Shown here one piece after another: positions 42,706 to 51,637 of a stretch of 64,000 nt of DNA. The stretch covers positions 3,210,501 to 3,274,500 of the forward strand of contig NZ_CP023696.1 of NCBI RefSeq assembly GCF_008704425.1, written 5' to 3'. Source of the DNA: Streptomyces fradiae ATCC 10745 = DSM 40063 (lineage in GTDB: Bacteria; Actinomycetota; Actinomycetes; Streptomycetales; Streptomycetaceae). The notes beneath the pieces were generated by a model. The model made no database searches and was not told the origin of the DNA. It was given only the letters and a program-made list of their open reading frames with translations. Position numbers and translations under genes: made by a program. How positions within the stretch are numbered: the first letter of the stretch is position 1; each line of letters starts with the position of its first letter.

Positions 42706-44835
42706 ATGCACACCGAGGACGTCCTTGCCGCGATCCTGACCGGTCTGTGGCGGTGGGACAACGCGACCGAGGTCGTCCAGCTCGACGCCGAGGCCGCCCG
42801 TCTGCTGGGGCTGCCCGCCGAGCCCGTGGAACTGTCGGAGGGCGCCGTGCGCTCCCGCCTCCACCCGGTCGACTGGAACGAGATCGACGGCGTGGTGAAC
42901 CTCGCGTTCGCCGAGGGCACGCTCGCCGAGTCGCTGCTGCGGGTGATGGACGAGAACGGCCGGGTCCTGCGCACGGTGCGGTCGCGGGCGAAGCCGATGG
43001 CCTCCGAGGGGGGCGTCGGGCTGCGGCTGGTCGGCACGTTGCAGGAGGTGTCCGAGCAGGAGCCGGGGCGGGCGGCGCGGCAGCCGGTGACAGGTGACTG
43101 GCGGCGGTCGCGGGAGGCGTTCCTGCTGGACGCGGGCCGGGCGCTGGCGGAGGCGCGGTCCACGGCGGAGGTGCTGCGGGTGGCGGCGTCGCTGTCGATG
43201 CCGGGGTTCTCGCCGGACGGGCTCGCGGTGTTCGGCACGGCGGGAGACCGGCTGACGATCATCGGGCAGCACGGGCACAGCGCGGGGGACGAGGGGCCTT
43301 TCGCGGACATGCCGCTGGACACGGACTACCCGGCGGCGGAGGTGGTCCGCACCGGGCGGGCGATCTACCTCTCCACGCCCGACGAGTACCGCGGGCGGTT
43401 CCCCGCGACCTGGCCGCTGGCGCGGCGGTTCGGCCGGGAGTCGTGGGCGTTCCTGCCGCTGATCGTCGCGGGCCGGACGATCGGCGCGTGGATGGCGGCG
43501 TTCGCGCACCGGGTGGGGTTCACTCCGGACGAGCGGTCGGTGCTGACCACGGTGGCGCGGATGCTGGCGCAGGCGCTGGCCCGTGCGGGGGTCGCGGAGA
43601 CGGAGCGGGAGCTGTCGCTGGGGCTCCAGCGGACGATGCTGCCGGTGCTGGGTCCGGCGATCCCGGGCATGGAGGTGGCCGCGCGGTATGTGCCGACGGG
43701 CGGCGGGCTCCAGGTGGGCGGCGACTGGTACGACATGATCCCGCTGCCCGGCGGGCGGGTGGCGTTCGTCATCGGGGACGTGCAGGGGCACGACGTGCGG
43801 GCGGCGGGCCTGATGGGGCAGCTGCGGATCGCGCTGCGGGCGTACGCGTCGGAGGGGCACCGGCCGGACGCGGTGCTGTCGCGGGCGTCGCGGTTCCTGT
43901 ACGGGATCACCGAGGGCGCCCACGGGGTGGACGGCCGCGCCCCGGCGGCGGTGTCCGACGACGGGGACGGCACGCGGTTCGCGACCTGCCTCTACCTGGA
44001 GGTGGACCCGGCGACGGGCACGCTGGACATCGCGCGGGCCGGCCACGTGGACCCGGCGCTGCTGCTGGCGGACGGCACGGTGATGATGCGGCCCACCGAC
44101 GGCGGGCTGCCGCTGGGGATCGTCCCGGACACGGACTACCCGACGACGCGGATGACGCTGGAGCCGGGCGAGACGCTGATGCTGTGCACGGACGGCCTGC
44201 TGGAGACCGGCGGGCACGACATGGAGACGGGCTGGCTGCGGGTCCGCAAGCTGCTGGAGGAGTACGAGCCGCGCCGGGAGTCGCTGGAGGTGCTGGCGGA
44301 CTCGCTGGTGCAGGCGGTGCACGGGCCGGGTTCCCACCACACGGTGGGCCCGCTCGCGGACCGGCGCGAGGACGACATCGCGGTACTGCTGCTCTCCCGT
44401 ACGGGCGAGCCTGCCGGGCGGACGGCCCCGCGCCGTACGGTGATGACGGTCGCGCAGGCGGAGCCGGAGCGGATCGCGGGCGTGCGGCGGCATGTGCGGG
44501 ACCTGCTGCACGACTGGGCGGACGAGGACCAGGTCGACTCCGCGGTGCTGATGGTGTCGGAGATGGTCACGAACGTGCTCGTCCACACCGACGGGGACGC
44601 GCTGCTGGTCGCGGAGGCGCGCGGGGAGCTGGGCGCGCGGCGGCTGCGGGTGGAGGTCGCGGACTCCGGCGACGAGCTGCCGCACCGCAGGCGGCCCGGT
44701 GAGATGGCGTCGTCGGGGCGCGGGCTGATGCTGATGGAGATGCTGGCGCACGCGTGGGGCGTGGACCCGCGCGGCGAGGGCAAGTCGATCTGGTTCGAGC
44801 TCTACGAGGGCGGGACGTCCGCGGCCGGCGGTTGA
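42706..44835 (+). CDS. PAS-GAF-PP2C (SpoIIE) phosphatase with HATPase domain
   Basis: 709 residues. PAS-like sensor (about 5-115), GAF (about 145-290), PP2C/SpoIIE (about 310-565: GGDWYDMIPLPGG, FVIGDVQGHDVRAAG, LCTDGLLETGG, REDDIAVLLL) and HATPase_c_2 (about 580-700: SEMVTNVLVH, SSGRGLMLMEML). It should integrate a small-molecule signal and act on anti-sigma/anti-anti-sigma pathways. Its last 34 nt overlap the convergent AI-2E gene. Confidence 0.9.
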   Translation: MHTEDVLAAILTGLWRWDNATEVVQLDAEAARLLGLPAEPVELSEGAVRSRLHPVDWNEIDGVVNLAFAEGTLAESLLRVMDENGRVLRTVRSRAKPMASEGGVGLRLVGTLQEVSEQEPGRAARQPVTGDWRRSREAFLLDAGRALAEARSTAEVLRVAASLSMPGFSPDGLAVFGTAGDRLTIIGQHGHSAGDEGPFADMPLDTDYPAAEVVRTGRAIYLSTPDEYRGRFPATWPLARRFGRESWAFLPLIVAGRTIGAWMAAFAHRVGFTPDERSVLTTVARMLAQALARAGVAETERELSLGLQRTMLPVLGPAIPGMEVAARYVPTGGGLQVGGDWYDMIPLPGGRVAFVIGDVQGHDVRAAGLMGQLRIALRAYASEGHRPDAVLSRASRFLYGITEGAHGVDGRAPAAVSDDGDGTRFATCLYLEVDPATGTLDIARAGHVDPALLLADGTVMMRPTDGGLPLGIVPDTDYPTTRMTLEPGETLMLCTDGLLETGGHDMETGWLRVRKLLEEYEPRRESLEVLADSLVQAVHGPGSHHTVGPLADRREDDIAVLLLSRTGEPAGRTAPRRTVMTVAQAEPERIAGVRRHVRDLLHDWADEDQVDSAVLMVSEMVTNVLVHTDGDALLVAEARGELGARRLRVEVADSGDELPHRRRPGEMASSGRGLMLMEMLAHAWGVDPRGEGKSIWFELYEGGTSAAGG

Positions 44836-45875
44836 CCGTAGTGCCGCCGCACCTCCTCCACCGCGCCGAACACGGCGGCGGTGAAGGGCACGGCGAGCAG
44901 GATGCCGAGGATGCCCGCGACGGCCGCCCCGGCGGCGAGCGCCAGCAGGACGACCGCGGGGTGGAGCTGGACGGTGCGGCTCTGGACGACCGGCTGGAGG
45001 ATGTTGCCCTCCAGCACCTGCACGGCCAGTACCACTCCGAGCGCCCACAGGGCGATGACCAGCCCCCGGTCGGCGAAGGCGACGAGCACGGCTACGGCCC
45101 CGGACAGGAAGGCGCCGAGGTACGGGATGTAGGCGCCGACGAAGACGAGCGCGCCCAGCCCGACGGCACCCGGCACGCGCAGCACCAGCAGCCCGGCCGT
45201 GATGAGCACGGCGTCGATCAGGGCGATGAGGGTGGTGCCCCGCATGAACCCCTCGACGGACTGGAACGCCCGGCGCGCCATGGCCTCCACCAGGTCGCCG
45301 GTCGTGGCGGGCGCGAGCGACCGCAGCGCGGCCACGGCCCGCCCGGAGTCGCGCAGGAAGAAGAAGACCAGGAACAGGGCGAGCACGGCCATGGCCGCGA
45401 CCTCGACGACGAGCCCGAGTCCGCTGATCACCCCGGTCGCGGCGGTGGAGCCGAAGCGGGTGACGAGGTTCCTGGCGTTGGCGGCGAGGTCGTCCAGGGA
45501 GGTCCCCTCGACGCCGATCCGCCCCGCGAGGTCCTCGGCGGCGCGGCGCAGGGAGGAGACGATCTGGTCGCCGTTGTCGATGAGCGCGGCGACCACGATG
45601 TAGGCGGCGCCCCCGAAGACCGCGACGATCGCCGCGCAGGTCAGCCCGGCGGCGAGGGACCGGTGGACGCCGACCGCGACGAGGCGGCGGTGGAGCGGCC
45701 CGAGAAGGGCGGTGCCGAGCAGCGCGAGGAGGAGCGGGGTGACCGCCGTCCGGAAGGTGACGACCAGCCAGACGGCGACGGCCGCGGCGCCCGTGACGAG
45801 GAGGCCGACGGCGCACCAGGCGGCGAGGCGGCGGACGGGTTCGGGCAGCAGCGGTGGCGGCGCGGGCGACGGCAC
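44802..45875 (-). CDS. AI-2E family transporter (PerM-like)
   Basis: 357 residues with about eight membrane helices and the family ending VLEGNILQPVVQSRTVQLHP ... GILGILLAVPFTAAV. Despite the name, most members are general exporters or Na+/H+ antiporters. GTG 45875 follows GAGGG and starts just before the first helix; upstream sequence is not protein-like. The 3' end overlaps the PP2C gene by 34 nt on the opposite strand. Confidence 0.85.
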   Translation of the reverse strand: MPSPAPPPLLPEPVRRLAAWCAVGLLVTGAAAVAVWLVVTFRTAVTPLLLALLGTALLGPLHRRLVAVGVHRSLAAGLTCAAIVAVFGGAAYIVVAALIDNGDQIVSSLRRAAEDLAGRIGVEGTSLDDLAANARNLVTRFGSTAATGVISGLGLVVEVAAMAVLALFLVFFFLRDSGRAVAALRSLAPATTGDLVEAMARRAFQSVEGFMRGTTLIALIDAVLITAGLLVLRVPGAVGLGALVFVGAYIPYLGAFLSGAVAVLVAFADRGLVIALWALGVVLAVQVLEGNILQPVVQSRTVQLHPAVVLLALAAGAAVAGILGILLAVPFTAAVFGAVEEVRRHYGQPPAADVPPS

Positions 45876-46178
45876 GCCCTCAGCCGACCACGCCGGCGCG
45901 GGCCCCGCCCCTCGGCGGGGCCCGCACGGGTGATGCCCCGTCAGGCAGCCGTGGCGGTCGGCCCTGACCCCCTGCCCCGGACGTCCGGGGAGCGGTCGGC
46001 GGCCGCGGCCGGCGGCCGCCGCGCGTGGCCAGGCAGCGGTTGACGGTGATCCGGCGCATTCGGATTGCGCGTGGTGCGGATCACACCCCACACTCGTGGT
46101 GAGCGACATGTCCGATATGCCCACATCCTTTGACGGGTGCCACACCAGTGTCCAACCGATCGAGGCGAGGCGACCGCG
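45876..46178. other. Divergent intergenic: AI-2E leader and Asp23-operon promoter
   Basis: About 303 nt. A perfect 9-bp hairpin (45901-45909 with 45914-45922) lies in the AI-2E leader. The right half, around 46040-46160, is AT-richer and has TTTGACG at 46129-46135, a possible -35 of the Asp23 operon, but no good -10 could be assigned. Confidence 0.5.
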
Positions 46179-46658
46179 ATGACGGACGACAACACCAGCA
46201 CAGGCAACCGGCCCGAGACGGGCAAGAGCGCCCTGCAGGGCCGTACGGGGGCCGGGGCTCCGGCCGAGAGGAGGGGTAAGACCACCATCGCGGACGGCGT
46301 GGTGGCCAAGATCGCCGGCATGGCGGCCCGCGAGGTACCGGGCGTCTACAGCCTGGGAGCGGGCATGGCCCGCGCCTTCGGCGCCGTACGGGAACGCGTC
46401 CCCGGCGGCGGCAGCGGGGCCGTCACACGGGGGGTGAAGGTCGAGGTCGGTGAGCGTCAGGCCGCCGTGGACCTGGACATCGTCGTCGAGTACGGCGTGC
46501 CCATCGTCGACGTCGCCGGGGGCGTGCGCACCAACGTCATCGGCGCCGTGGAGCGGATGACGGGCCTGGAGGTCGTCGAGGTGAACATCGCCGTCGACGA
46601 CGTCCACCTCCCCGACGAGGAGGACGAGGCGGAACCGGAAGAGGGCCGCGTGAGGTGA
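46179..46658 (+). CDS. Asp23/Gls24-family envelope stress protein
   Basis: 159 residues. After a polar head the Asp23 domain runs from TTIADGVVAKIAGMAAREVPGVYSLG to GLEVVEVNIAVDDVHLPDEE. In Firmicutes such proteins form a polymer under the membrane held by AmaP; in streptomycetes they occur in this same small operon. First gene of a rightward set of six (to 48972). ATG 46179 is used because it follows GAGGCGAGG and begins the family's polar head. Confidence 0.88.
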   Translation: MTDDNTSTGNRPETGKSALQGRTGAGAPAERRGKTTIADGVVAKIAGMAAREVPGVYSLGAGMARAFGAVRERVPGGGSGAVTRGVKVEVGERQAAVDLDIVVEYGVPIVDVAGGVRTNVIGAVERMTGLEVVEVNIAVDDVHLPDEEDEAEPEEGRVR

Positions 46659-46733
46659 TCCACCGCCGCCCCCTGACGGACACGCGTGACCACGCGCACG
46701 GTGACGTGCCTGCGCGAGACGGGTGAGTGCGAG

Positions 46734-46901
46734 ATGAACACAGCGACGACGGGGCTCGCGGCCGGAATGGCCCTGGGTTTCGCCGGATACTTCGGCGGCT
46801 TCTGGGCGTTCCTGCTGGTGCTGGTCCTGGGCGCGGCGGGTCTTGTCGCCGGCCTCGCCCTCCAGGGCGACCTCGACCTCCGGACCCGGAGGCAGCGGTG
46901 A
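46734..46901 (+). CDS. Small membrane protein of the Asp23 operon
   Basis: 55 residues: two short helices (TGLAAGMALGFAGYFGGFWAF and VLVLGAAGLVAGLAL), then RTRRQR. Similar in size and position to the DUF2273-type membrane peptides of Asp23/AmaP operons. Its stop overlaps the next start (GTGA). Confidence 0.75.
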   Translation: MNTATTGLAAGMALGFAGYFGGFWAFLLVLVLGAAGLVAGLALQGDLDLRTRRQR

Positions 46902-47305
46902 GGACCAGGTCCGCTCCCCCGGACGAGGGGCCGGACCCGGCGGCCCCGGCCGCCGGGCTTCCGCCCCCGGCCGAGCGGGGCGCCACCGTGATCCCCGACA
47001 GGGTGGTCGCGCGCATCGCCGCCCGGGCCGCCCGGACGGCCCAGTCCCGGCGCGCCGCCGTACCGCCGGACCGGGGCCGGCCGGAGGCGCCCCACGCCTC
47101 CGCCACCGTCCGTGCCGGATCGGTGCGCCTGCACCTGGCCATGGACCTGCCCTACCCCACCGACATCCCCCGCGTCTGCGAGCGGATCCAGCGGGACGTC
47201 GCCGAACGCGTCGCCCAGCTGACCGGTCTGCGGGTGGGGGAGGTCCTGCTCACCGTCCGGCGGCTGATGACCGCCGCCGACGTCGGCCGGGGGCGGGTCC
47301 GGTGA
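46898..47305 (+). CDS. Second Asp23/Gls24-like protein
   Basis: 135 residues from GTG 46898. Pro-rich head, then a shortened Asp23-like domain: IPDRVVARIAARAARTAQ ... YPTDIPRVCERIQRDVAERV ... LTGLRVGEVLLTVRRL. Probably a partner or membrane adaptor of the first Asp23 protein; the two could co-polymerise. Coupled to the preceding gene. Confidence 0.75.
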   Translation: MRTRSAPPDEGPDPAAPAAGLPPPAERGATVIPDRVVARIAARAARTAQSRRAAVPPDRGRPEAPHASATVRAGSVRLHLAMDLPYPTDIPRVCERIQRDVAERVAQLTGLRVGEVLLTVRRLMTAADVGRGRVR

Positions 47306-47357
47306 GCGGCCGCGCGGCCCGGACCACCGGGCACACCGCGGCGGAAGGGCGAACGCG

Positions 47358-48080
47358 ATGACACCCGACACCGGTTCCCCCGGCCGCGGCTCCGCGTCGT
47401 CCGCGCACGGCGACACCGCGGCGCCCGCGTCCCGCGCCACCGGGCCGTCGGCGAAGGAAGCCGGCCCGCCTGGACACGGCCCGTCCGCTCCGGACCGCGC
47501 GGCCGCCGGAACCGGCGATGAGCGCGGCGGGGGGCACCGGACGCACCGGAAGTGGTCCGCGCGCCGCGTCACGTCGGCCGTGGTCGCCGCGGTGATCCTG
47601 GTGGCCGCCGTCGCGGCGCTGGTCGACGTCATCGCCGTACGGGCCGGGCGTCCGGCGGCGGCCTGGCGGCGGCACCTCGCCGACGAACTGGCCACCCGTC
47701 CGGTGGACGACGTGTGGATGCTGACGGGAGCCGCCGTGGCCGCCGCCCTCGGCGTCTGGCTGATCATCCTGGCCCTCACCCCCGGCCAGCGCCGCTGGCT
47801 GCCCATGCGCTCCCCCGCCGACTGTCCCCGGCTGCGGGCGTTCCTGGACCGCGACGGCGCCGCCGACCTGCTGCGCAACGCCGCCATGAGGGTTCCCGGA
47901 GTCAGCGCGGCGCACGTCCGGGTGCGCCGCCACCGCATCAGGGCCCGCGCCGACGTCCGCTTCCGCGACGCCCGGCAGGTGAGGGACGACCTCACCGCCG
48001 TCCTGGACGAGGAGCGGGACCGGCTGGCCCTCGCCCGGCCTCCCCGCGTCGTCGTACGGGTGCGGCGACGACCCGACTGA
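47358..48080 (+). CDS. DUF6286-type membrane protein
   Basis: 240 residues: disordered polar head (about 65 residues), two membrane helices (VVAAVILVAAVAALVDVIAV and LTGAAVAAALGVWLIILAL) around a short outside loop, then a C-terminal domain GAADLLRNAAMRVPGVSAAHV ... ARPPRVVVRVRR resembling the Asp23/BON-like alpha-beta unit. Consistently placed in streptomycete Asp23/AmaP operons; function unknown. Confidence 0.75.
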   Translation: MTPDTGSPGRGSASSAHGDTAAPASRATGPSAKEAGPPGHGPSAPDRAAAGTGDERGGGHRTHRKWSARRVTSAVVAAVILVAAVAALVDVIAVRAGRPAAAWRRHLADELATRPVDDVWMLTGAAVAAALGVWLIILALTPGQRRWLPMRSPADCPRLRAFLDRDGAADLLRNAAMRVPGVSAAHVRVRRHRIRARADVRFRDARQVRDDLTAVLDEERDRLALARPPRVVVRVRRRPD

Positions 48081-48123
48081 CCGAAGCCCCTCAGGAAGAA
48101 GACCCTCGGCCCCGGAGCCCGCC

Positions 48124-48732
48124 ATGACACCGCGACCCGCACTCAACCGCAGCCTGCTGGCCCTCGCCGGGCTGGTGCTGCTCGGCGGCGGACTGCTGGT
48201 CCTCTTCGCCGGGCTCGACCTCTACCGGCGACGTGATCTGGTCCCGCCCGCCGGCTGGCCCCTGACCACGCCGGACGACGTCCTGCTCGCCGCCTCCGAC
48301 CGCGAACGCTGGAGCGATCAGGGCTGGTGGTGGTGGCCGGCGGTCATCGCCGCCCTCTCCCTCGTCGCCCTGCTCGCGCTGTGGTGGCTGCTCGCCCAGC
48401 CGAGCCGGCTCCGCCCCGGCACCCTGCCCGTCGGCGGCACACCGCCGCAGGAGGGCGTCGCACTGCGCGACCGCGCACTCGGCGACGCCATCGCGGCCGA
48501 GGCCGGCGCCCTGCCGGCCGTCGACCACGCGTCCGTACGCATCACCGGTCGGCCGACCCGCCACCGCGCCCGCGTCGCACTCGCCCTCACGCCCGAGGGC
48601 GCACCCGGCGCCGCCCTCGGCGCCCTCTGCGAAGGCCCCCTGGGCACCGCTCGGCGGTCCACCGGCCTCCCCGACCCGCCCACCGAGGTGCGCCTGCAGG
48701 TCACCCGCCACGGACCGACCCGCGTGGAGTGA
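48124..48732 (+). CDS. AmaP-like alkaline-shock membrane anchor
   Basis: 202 residues: helix 1 (LLALAGLVLLGGGLLVLFAGL), a short loop, helix 2 (WPAVIAALSLVALLALWWLL) and a cytoplasmic domain (GDAIAAEAGALPAVDHASVRI). This matches AmaP, which tethers Asp23 to the membrane. Its presence with two Asp23-like proteins completes the system. Confidence 0.8.
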   Translation: MTPRPALNRSLLALAGLVLLGGGLLVLFAGLDLYRRRDLVPPAGWPLTTPDDVLLAASDRERWSDQGWWWWPAVIAALSLVALLALWWLLAQPSRLRPGTLPVGGTPPQEGVALRDRALGDAIAAEAGALPAVDHASVRITGRPTRHRARVALALTPEGAPGAALGALCEGPLGTARRSTGLPDPPTEVRLQVTRHGPTRVE

Positions 48733-48816
48733 GGAGGAGACCGGCCGCTTCAGCCCCCCGCGCCTCGCGGATCACCGCGGTCCGCGGCAGGGGCACTTCC
48801 CACCGAAGGAGGAATC

Positions 48817-48972
48817 ATGCTCATCCTGGGCGTCATCCTGCTCGTCATCGGCCTCATCACCGGCGTATCCATCCTGTGGACCATCGGGCTCATCCTGGCG
48901 GTCATCGGGGCCGTCCTCTGGATCCTCGGCGCCACGGGACACGCCGTCGCCGGCCGACGCCACTACTGGTGA
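48817..48972 (+). CDS. DUF6131-type small membrane protein
   Basis: 51 residues almost wholly hydrophobic: MLILGVILLVIGLITGVSIL, WTIGLILAVIGAVLWILG, ending VAGRRHYW. Two helices in a hairpin. Start ATG 48817 follows a strong GAAGGAGGAA. Last gene of the Asp23 operon. A common short streptomycete family without known role. Confidence 0.8.
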   Translation: MLILGVILLVIGLITGVSILWTIGLILAVIGAVLWILGATGHAVAGRRHYW

Positions 48973-49040
48973 TCGGCCCCCGGAGACCGGGGTCCCCGGA
49001 CTCCGCAAGACCACGGCCGCCCGCCCGCGGACCACCGAAC

Positions 49041-49079
49041 GGGAGCGGCGGCCGGGAGCGGCGGCCGGGAGCGGCGGCC
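49041..49079 (+). repeat. Three tandem 13-bp repeats (GGGAGCGGCGGCC)
   Basis: Three exact copies at 49041, 49054 and 49067, directly before the strong terminator at 49080-49116. Likely slippage in non-coding DNA. Confidence 0.8.
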
Positions 49080-49116
49080 GGGTCCGGGGGCGGACGGGCC
49101 CCGTCCGCCCCCGGAC
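49080..49116. terminator. Bidirectional terminator, perfect 17-bp stem
   Basis: 49080-49096 pairs perfectly with 49100-49116 around a 3-nt loop, between the convergent ends of the Asp23 operon and the pirin gene. Confidence 0.85.
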
Positions 49117-49150
49117 CGGGCCCGTCCGCGCGGTCCGGCCGCGCCGGCCC

Positions 49151-50122
49151 CTACAGCCCGCCCTCGGACATCCCGTGCACCGCGGGGACCGTCCCGAGCC
49201 GCCCCTTCTGGAAGTCCTCGAACGCCTGCTGGAGTTCGTCGCGCGTGTTCATGACGAACGGGCCGTAGTGGGCCATCGGCTCACGGATGGGCCGCCCGCC
49301 GAGGAGGACGACTTCGAGGTCCGGTGTGGAGGAGTCCTGGTTCTCGTCCGCGCGGACGGTCAGCGAGGACCCGGCCCCGAAGACGGCGGTCTGCCCGAGG
49401 CGGACCGGCCGGCGCTCGGTGCCGACGGTACCGCGCCCGGCGAGGACGTACGCGAGGCCGTTGAAGTCCTCGCGCCAGGGCAGCGTGACCTCCGCCCCCG
49501 GCGCCACCGTCGCGTGGACCATCGTGATCGGCGTGTGCGTGATGCCGGGGCCCGCGTGCCCGCCCAGCTCGCCGGCGATGACGCGCAGCAGCGCGCCCCC
49601 GTCGGGCGTGGTCAGCAGTTGGACGCTGCCGCCGCGGATGTCCTGGTAGCGCGGCGCCATCATCTTGTCCCTGGCGGGGAGGTTCACCCACAGCTGCAGA
49701 CCGTGGAAGAGGCCGCCCGAGACGACCAGGTGCTCCGGCGGCGCCTCGATGTGCAGCAGGCCCGAGCCCGCCGTCATCCACTGGGTGTCCCCGTTGGTGA
49801 TGGTGCCGCCACCGCCGTGGGAGTCCTGGTGGTCGAAGATCCCGTCGATGATGTAGGTGACGGTCTCGAAGCCCCGGTGCGGGTGCCACGGGGTCCCCTT
49901 CGGCTCTCCGGGCTGGTACTCCACCTCGCCCATCTGGTCCATCATGATGAACGGGTCGAGGTGGCGGTAGTTGATGCCCGCGAACGCGCGGCGGACCGGG
50001 AAGCCCTCCCCTTCGAAGCCGCTGGGCGCGGTGACCACGGTGAGGACCTTGCGGGCCCGGCTGTCGGCCGGTGCGGCGACGCGGGGCAGGGTGAGCGGGT
50101 TCTCGACGGTGACGGCGGGCAT
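49151..50122 (-). CDS. Pirin family protein
   Basis: 323 residues of the bicupin fold. The N-terminal cupin carries the metal site HPHRGFETVTYI with the later SGLLHIEAP segment. C-terminal cupin: DFNGLAYVLAGRGTVG. Bacterial pirins can be quercetin dioxygenases or modulators of pyruvate metabolism; in streptomycetes one represses beta-oxidation dehydrogenases. An acyl-CoA dehydrogenase gene lies 4.6 kb to the right. The leader has GTTGAACCGTGAAC around 50163-50176, a possible regulatory site. Confidence 0.92.
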   Translation of the reverse strand: MPAVTVENPLTLPRVAAPADSRARKVLTVVTAPSGFEGEGFPVRRAFAGINYRHLDPFIMMDQMGEVEYQPGEPKGTPWHPHRGFETVTYIIDGIFDHQDSHGGGGTITNGDTQWMTAGSGLLHIEAPPEHLVVSGGLFHGLQLWVNLPARDKMMAPRYQDIRGGSVQLLTTPDGGALLRVIAGELGGHAGPGITHTPITMVHATVAPGAEVTLPWREDFNGLAYVLAGRGTVGTERRPVRLGQTAVFGAGSSLTVRADENQDSSTPDLEVVLLGGRPIREPMAHYGPFVMNTRDELQQAFEDFQKGRLGTVPAVHGMSEGGL

Positions 50123-50263
50123 CGGAGCCTCCGGGTGGTGGGTCGGCGTACGGCCAGTTTAGTTGAACCGTGAACTTCTTGCCAGGGCAACGCGCCGCCC
50201 GGCTCGCGCATTCCCCACCCCGGCGGGCCCGCCCCACCCAGCGACCGACCCGCGCCGCCGCTC

Positions 50264-50674
50264 TCAGCGGCGCCCCGCCACGGTGCCCGCGACCAGCCGC
50301 ACCAGCTCCACGTCCCACGTGGTGAGCAGCACCTCGGCGGGCACCCCGCCGCCACCCGCCGGGACGGCCGTGCACGACAGGGACGTACCGCCGCGCCCGC
50401 CGCCCGACACCGCCGACACGGGCCCGGCCAGCCGCGCGCCCGCCGACTCCGCACCGGTCCGGAGAACGGCGCCGGACCGGCTCAGGGTGAGGGTGCCCCG
50501 CCGCATGGCGGGGGCCTGCGCGCCCAGCCGGTAGCGGCAGCGCAACCGGACCGCCTCACCCCGCCGGAACGCGTCGACGCGGCGGGCGGAGAGGCGCCGG
50601 TCCAGGGCCTTCCCGCCGACCCACACCCCCAGGTCCGTCAGAAAGTGGGCGGCGAGTTCCAGCAGGAGCAGCAT
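50264..50674 (-). CDS. Conserved protein of unknown function with short hydrophobic start
   Basis: 136 residues: MLLLLELAAHFLTDLGVWVGG, then a basic beta-like body (CRYRLGAQAPAMRRGTLTLSR ... LLTTWDVELVRLVAG). It may be membrane-associated through the N-terminus. I do not recognise the family. The frame is open upstream but ATG 50674, with GGAG-like purines nearby, is the best start. Confidence 0.55.
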   Translation of the reverse strand: MLLLLELAAHFLTDLGVWVGGKALDRRLSARRVDAFRRGEAVRLRCRYRLGAQAPAMRRGTLTLSRSGAVLRTGAESAGARLAGPVSAVSGGGRGGTSLSCTAVPAGGGGVPAEVLLTTWDVELVRLVAGTVAGRR

Positions 50675-50792
50675 GGCGGCGGTCGGCCTCTCGTTCGGTG
50701 GATTCGGGTACGGGCGGGCAGGTGCCACGGGCCGGGCGGCCGTATGGGCGGCAGGGCGCACAGGGAGCGGTCGTACAGGAAGGGACGGACTC

Positions 50793-50846
50793 GGTACAGG
50801 CGGTACGGGTGGTACGGGTGGTACGGGTGGTACGGGCGGTACGGGC
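50793..50846 (+). repeat. Six tandem 9-bp repeats (GGTACGGGT/C)
   Basis: Units at 50793, 50802, 50811, 50820, 50829 and 50838, nearly exact, in the 180-nt gap between two leftward genes. Looks like a variable-number repeat. It could read as a glycine-rich collagen-like stretch but no gene covers it. Confidence 0.85.
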
Positions 50847-50855
50847 GGGTCCCGG

Positions 50856-51436
50856 TCAGCGGCTCTGCAGGGCGTCGAGCCCGACGGCCATGCAGAGCGC
50901 GAGCACGGGGTCGAGCTCCGGGTCCCGGACGTGCACGACGTACCGGTCGCGCAGCCCCCACAGCCGCTCGACCGTCAGGACGGGCTCGCCGTCGCGCACG
51001 AAGTCGAAGTGGTAGACGAACGGCATCGGCGGCACCGGCACGGGCAGGAACGTGTCGACGAGCTGCCACCCGCGCCGGGCGACGGCCACGGGGAGGCTGC
51101 GCTCCCGGCCCACGGCGGGCGGTCGACCCGGGGGACGAGGTGCCAGGTGGAGCGCAGCAGGGAGGCCCTGGCGTCCTTCCTGAAGAAGCCGAGCGGCCGC
51201 CCGTCCGGGCCGGTCACGTCGTACGCGGCGCTGAGGTCGAGCACCTTGAGCGCCTTGAACCCGCCGAGCCGCCGCGCCCGGTCCTCCCCGGACCAGAAGG
51301 TCAGCTCCTCCTTGAGGGCGAAGCGTTTCTGCTCGGCGAACGCCAGCACGTCCCCGCCGTCCGGCGCCGTGACGACGTACCGGTTGACGAGCGGGGCGAT
51401 CCGCTGGGTCAGGAGATAGGCACCGAGCTGTTCCAC
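50856..51436 (-). pseudogene. Scramblase/LURP-one-like protein with a frameshift
   Basis: GTG 51436 opens EQLGAYLLTQRIAPLVNRYVV, then FAEQKRFALKEELTFWSGED and LGFFRKDARASLLRSTWHLV, a phospholipid scramblase-related (LURP-one) protein of actinobacteria. Just after residue 106 the family sequence moves to another frame: AVGRERSLPVAVARRGW ... PFVYHFDFVRDGEPVLTVE ... YVVHVRDPELDPVLAL, ending at 50856. One missing base near 51108-51122 explains it. An intact product would be about 193 residues. Real mutation or sequencing error cannot be told apart here. Confidence 0.75.
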
Positions 51437-51637
51437 ACTCGAACAGTAGGCAGCGCCCGAGCCCCCTCCCCTCCGCCTCAGGGGGGATTGGGCCCCCCGC
51501 CGACCGGAGGGGGACAAACCGCCACCGGAGGGGTTGCGCTGCGGCGGCTCAGCGGTGCACAGCGGCGGCGCGGCGTTCGCGGCCGGGCCGCCGGGTCACC
51601 GGGTCACCGGGCGGCCGGGCCGCCGGAGGACGTGCGG

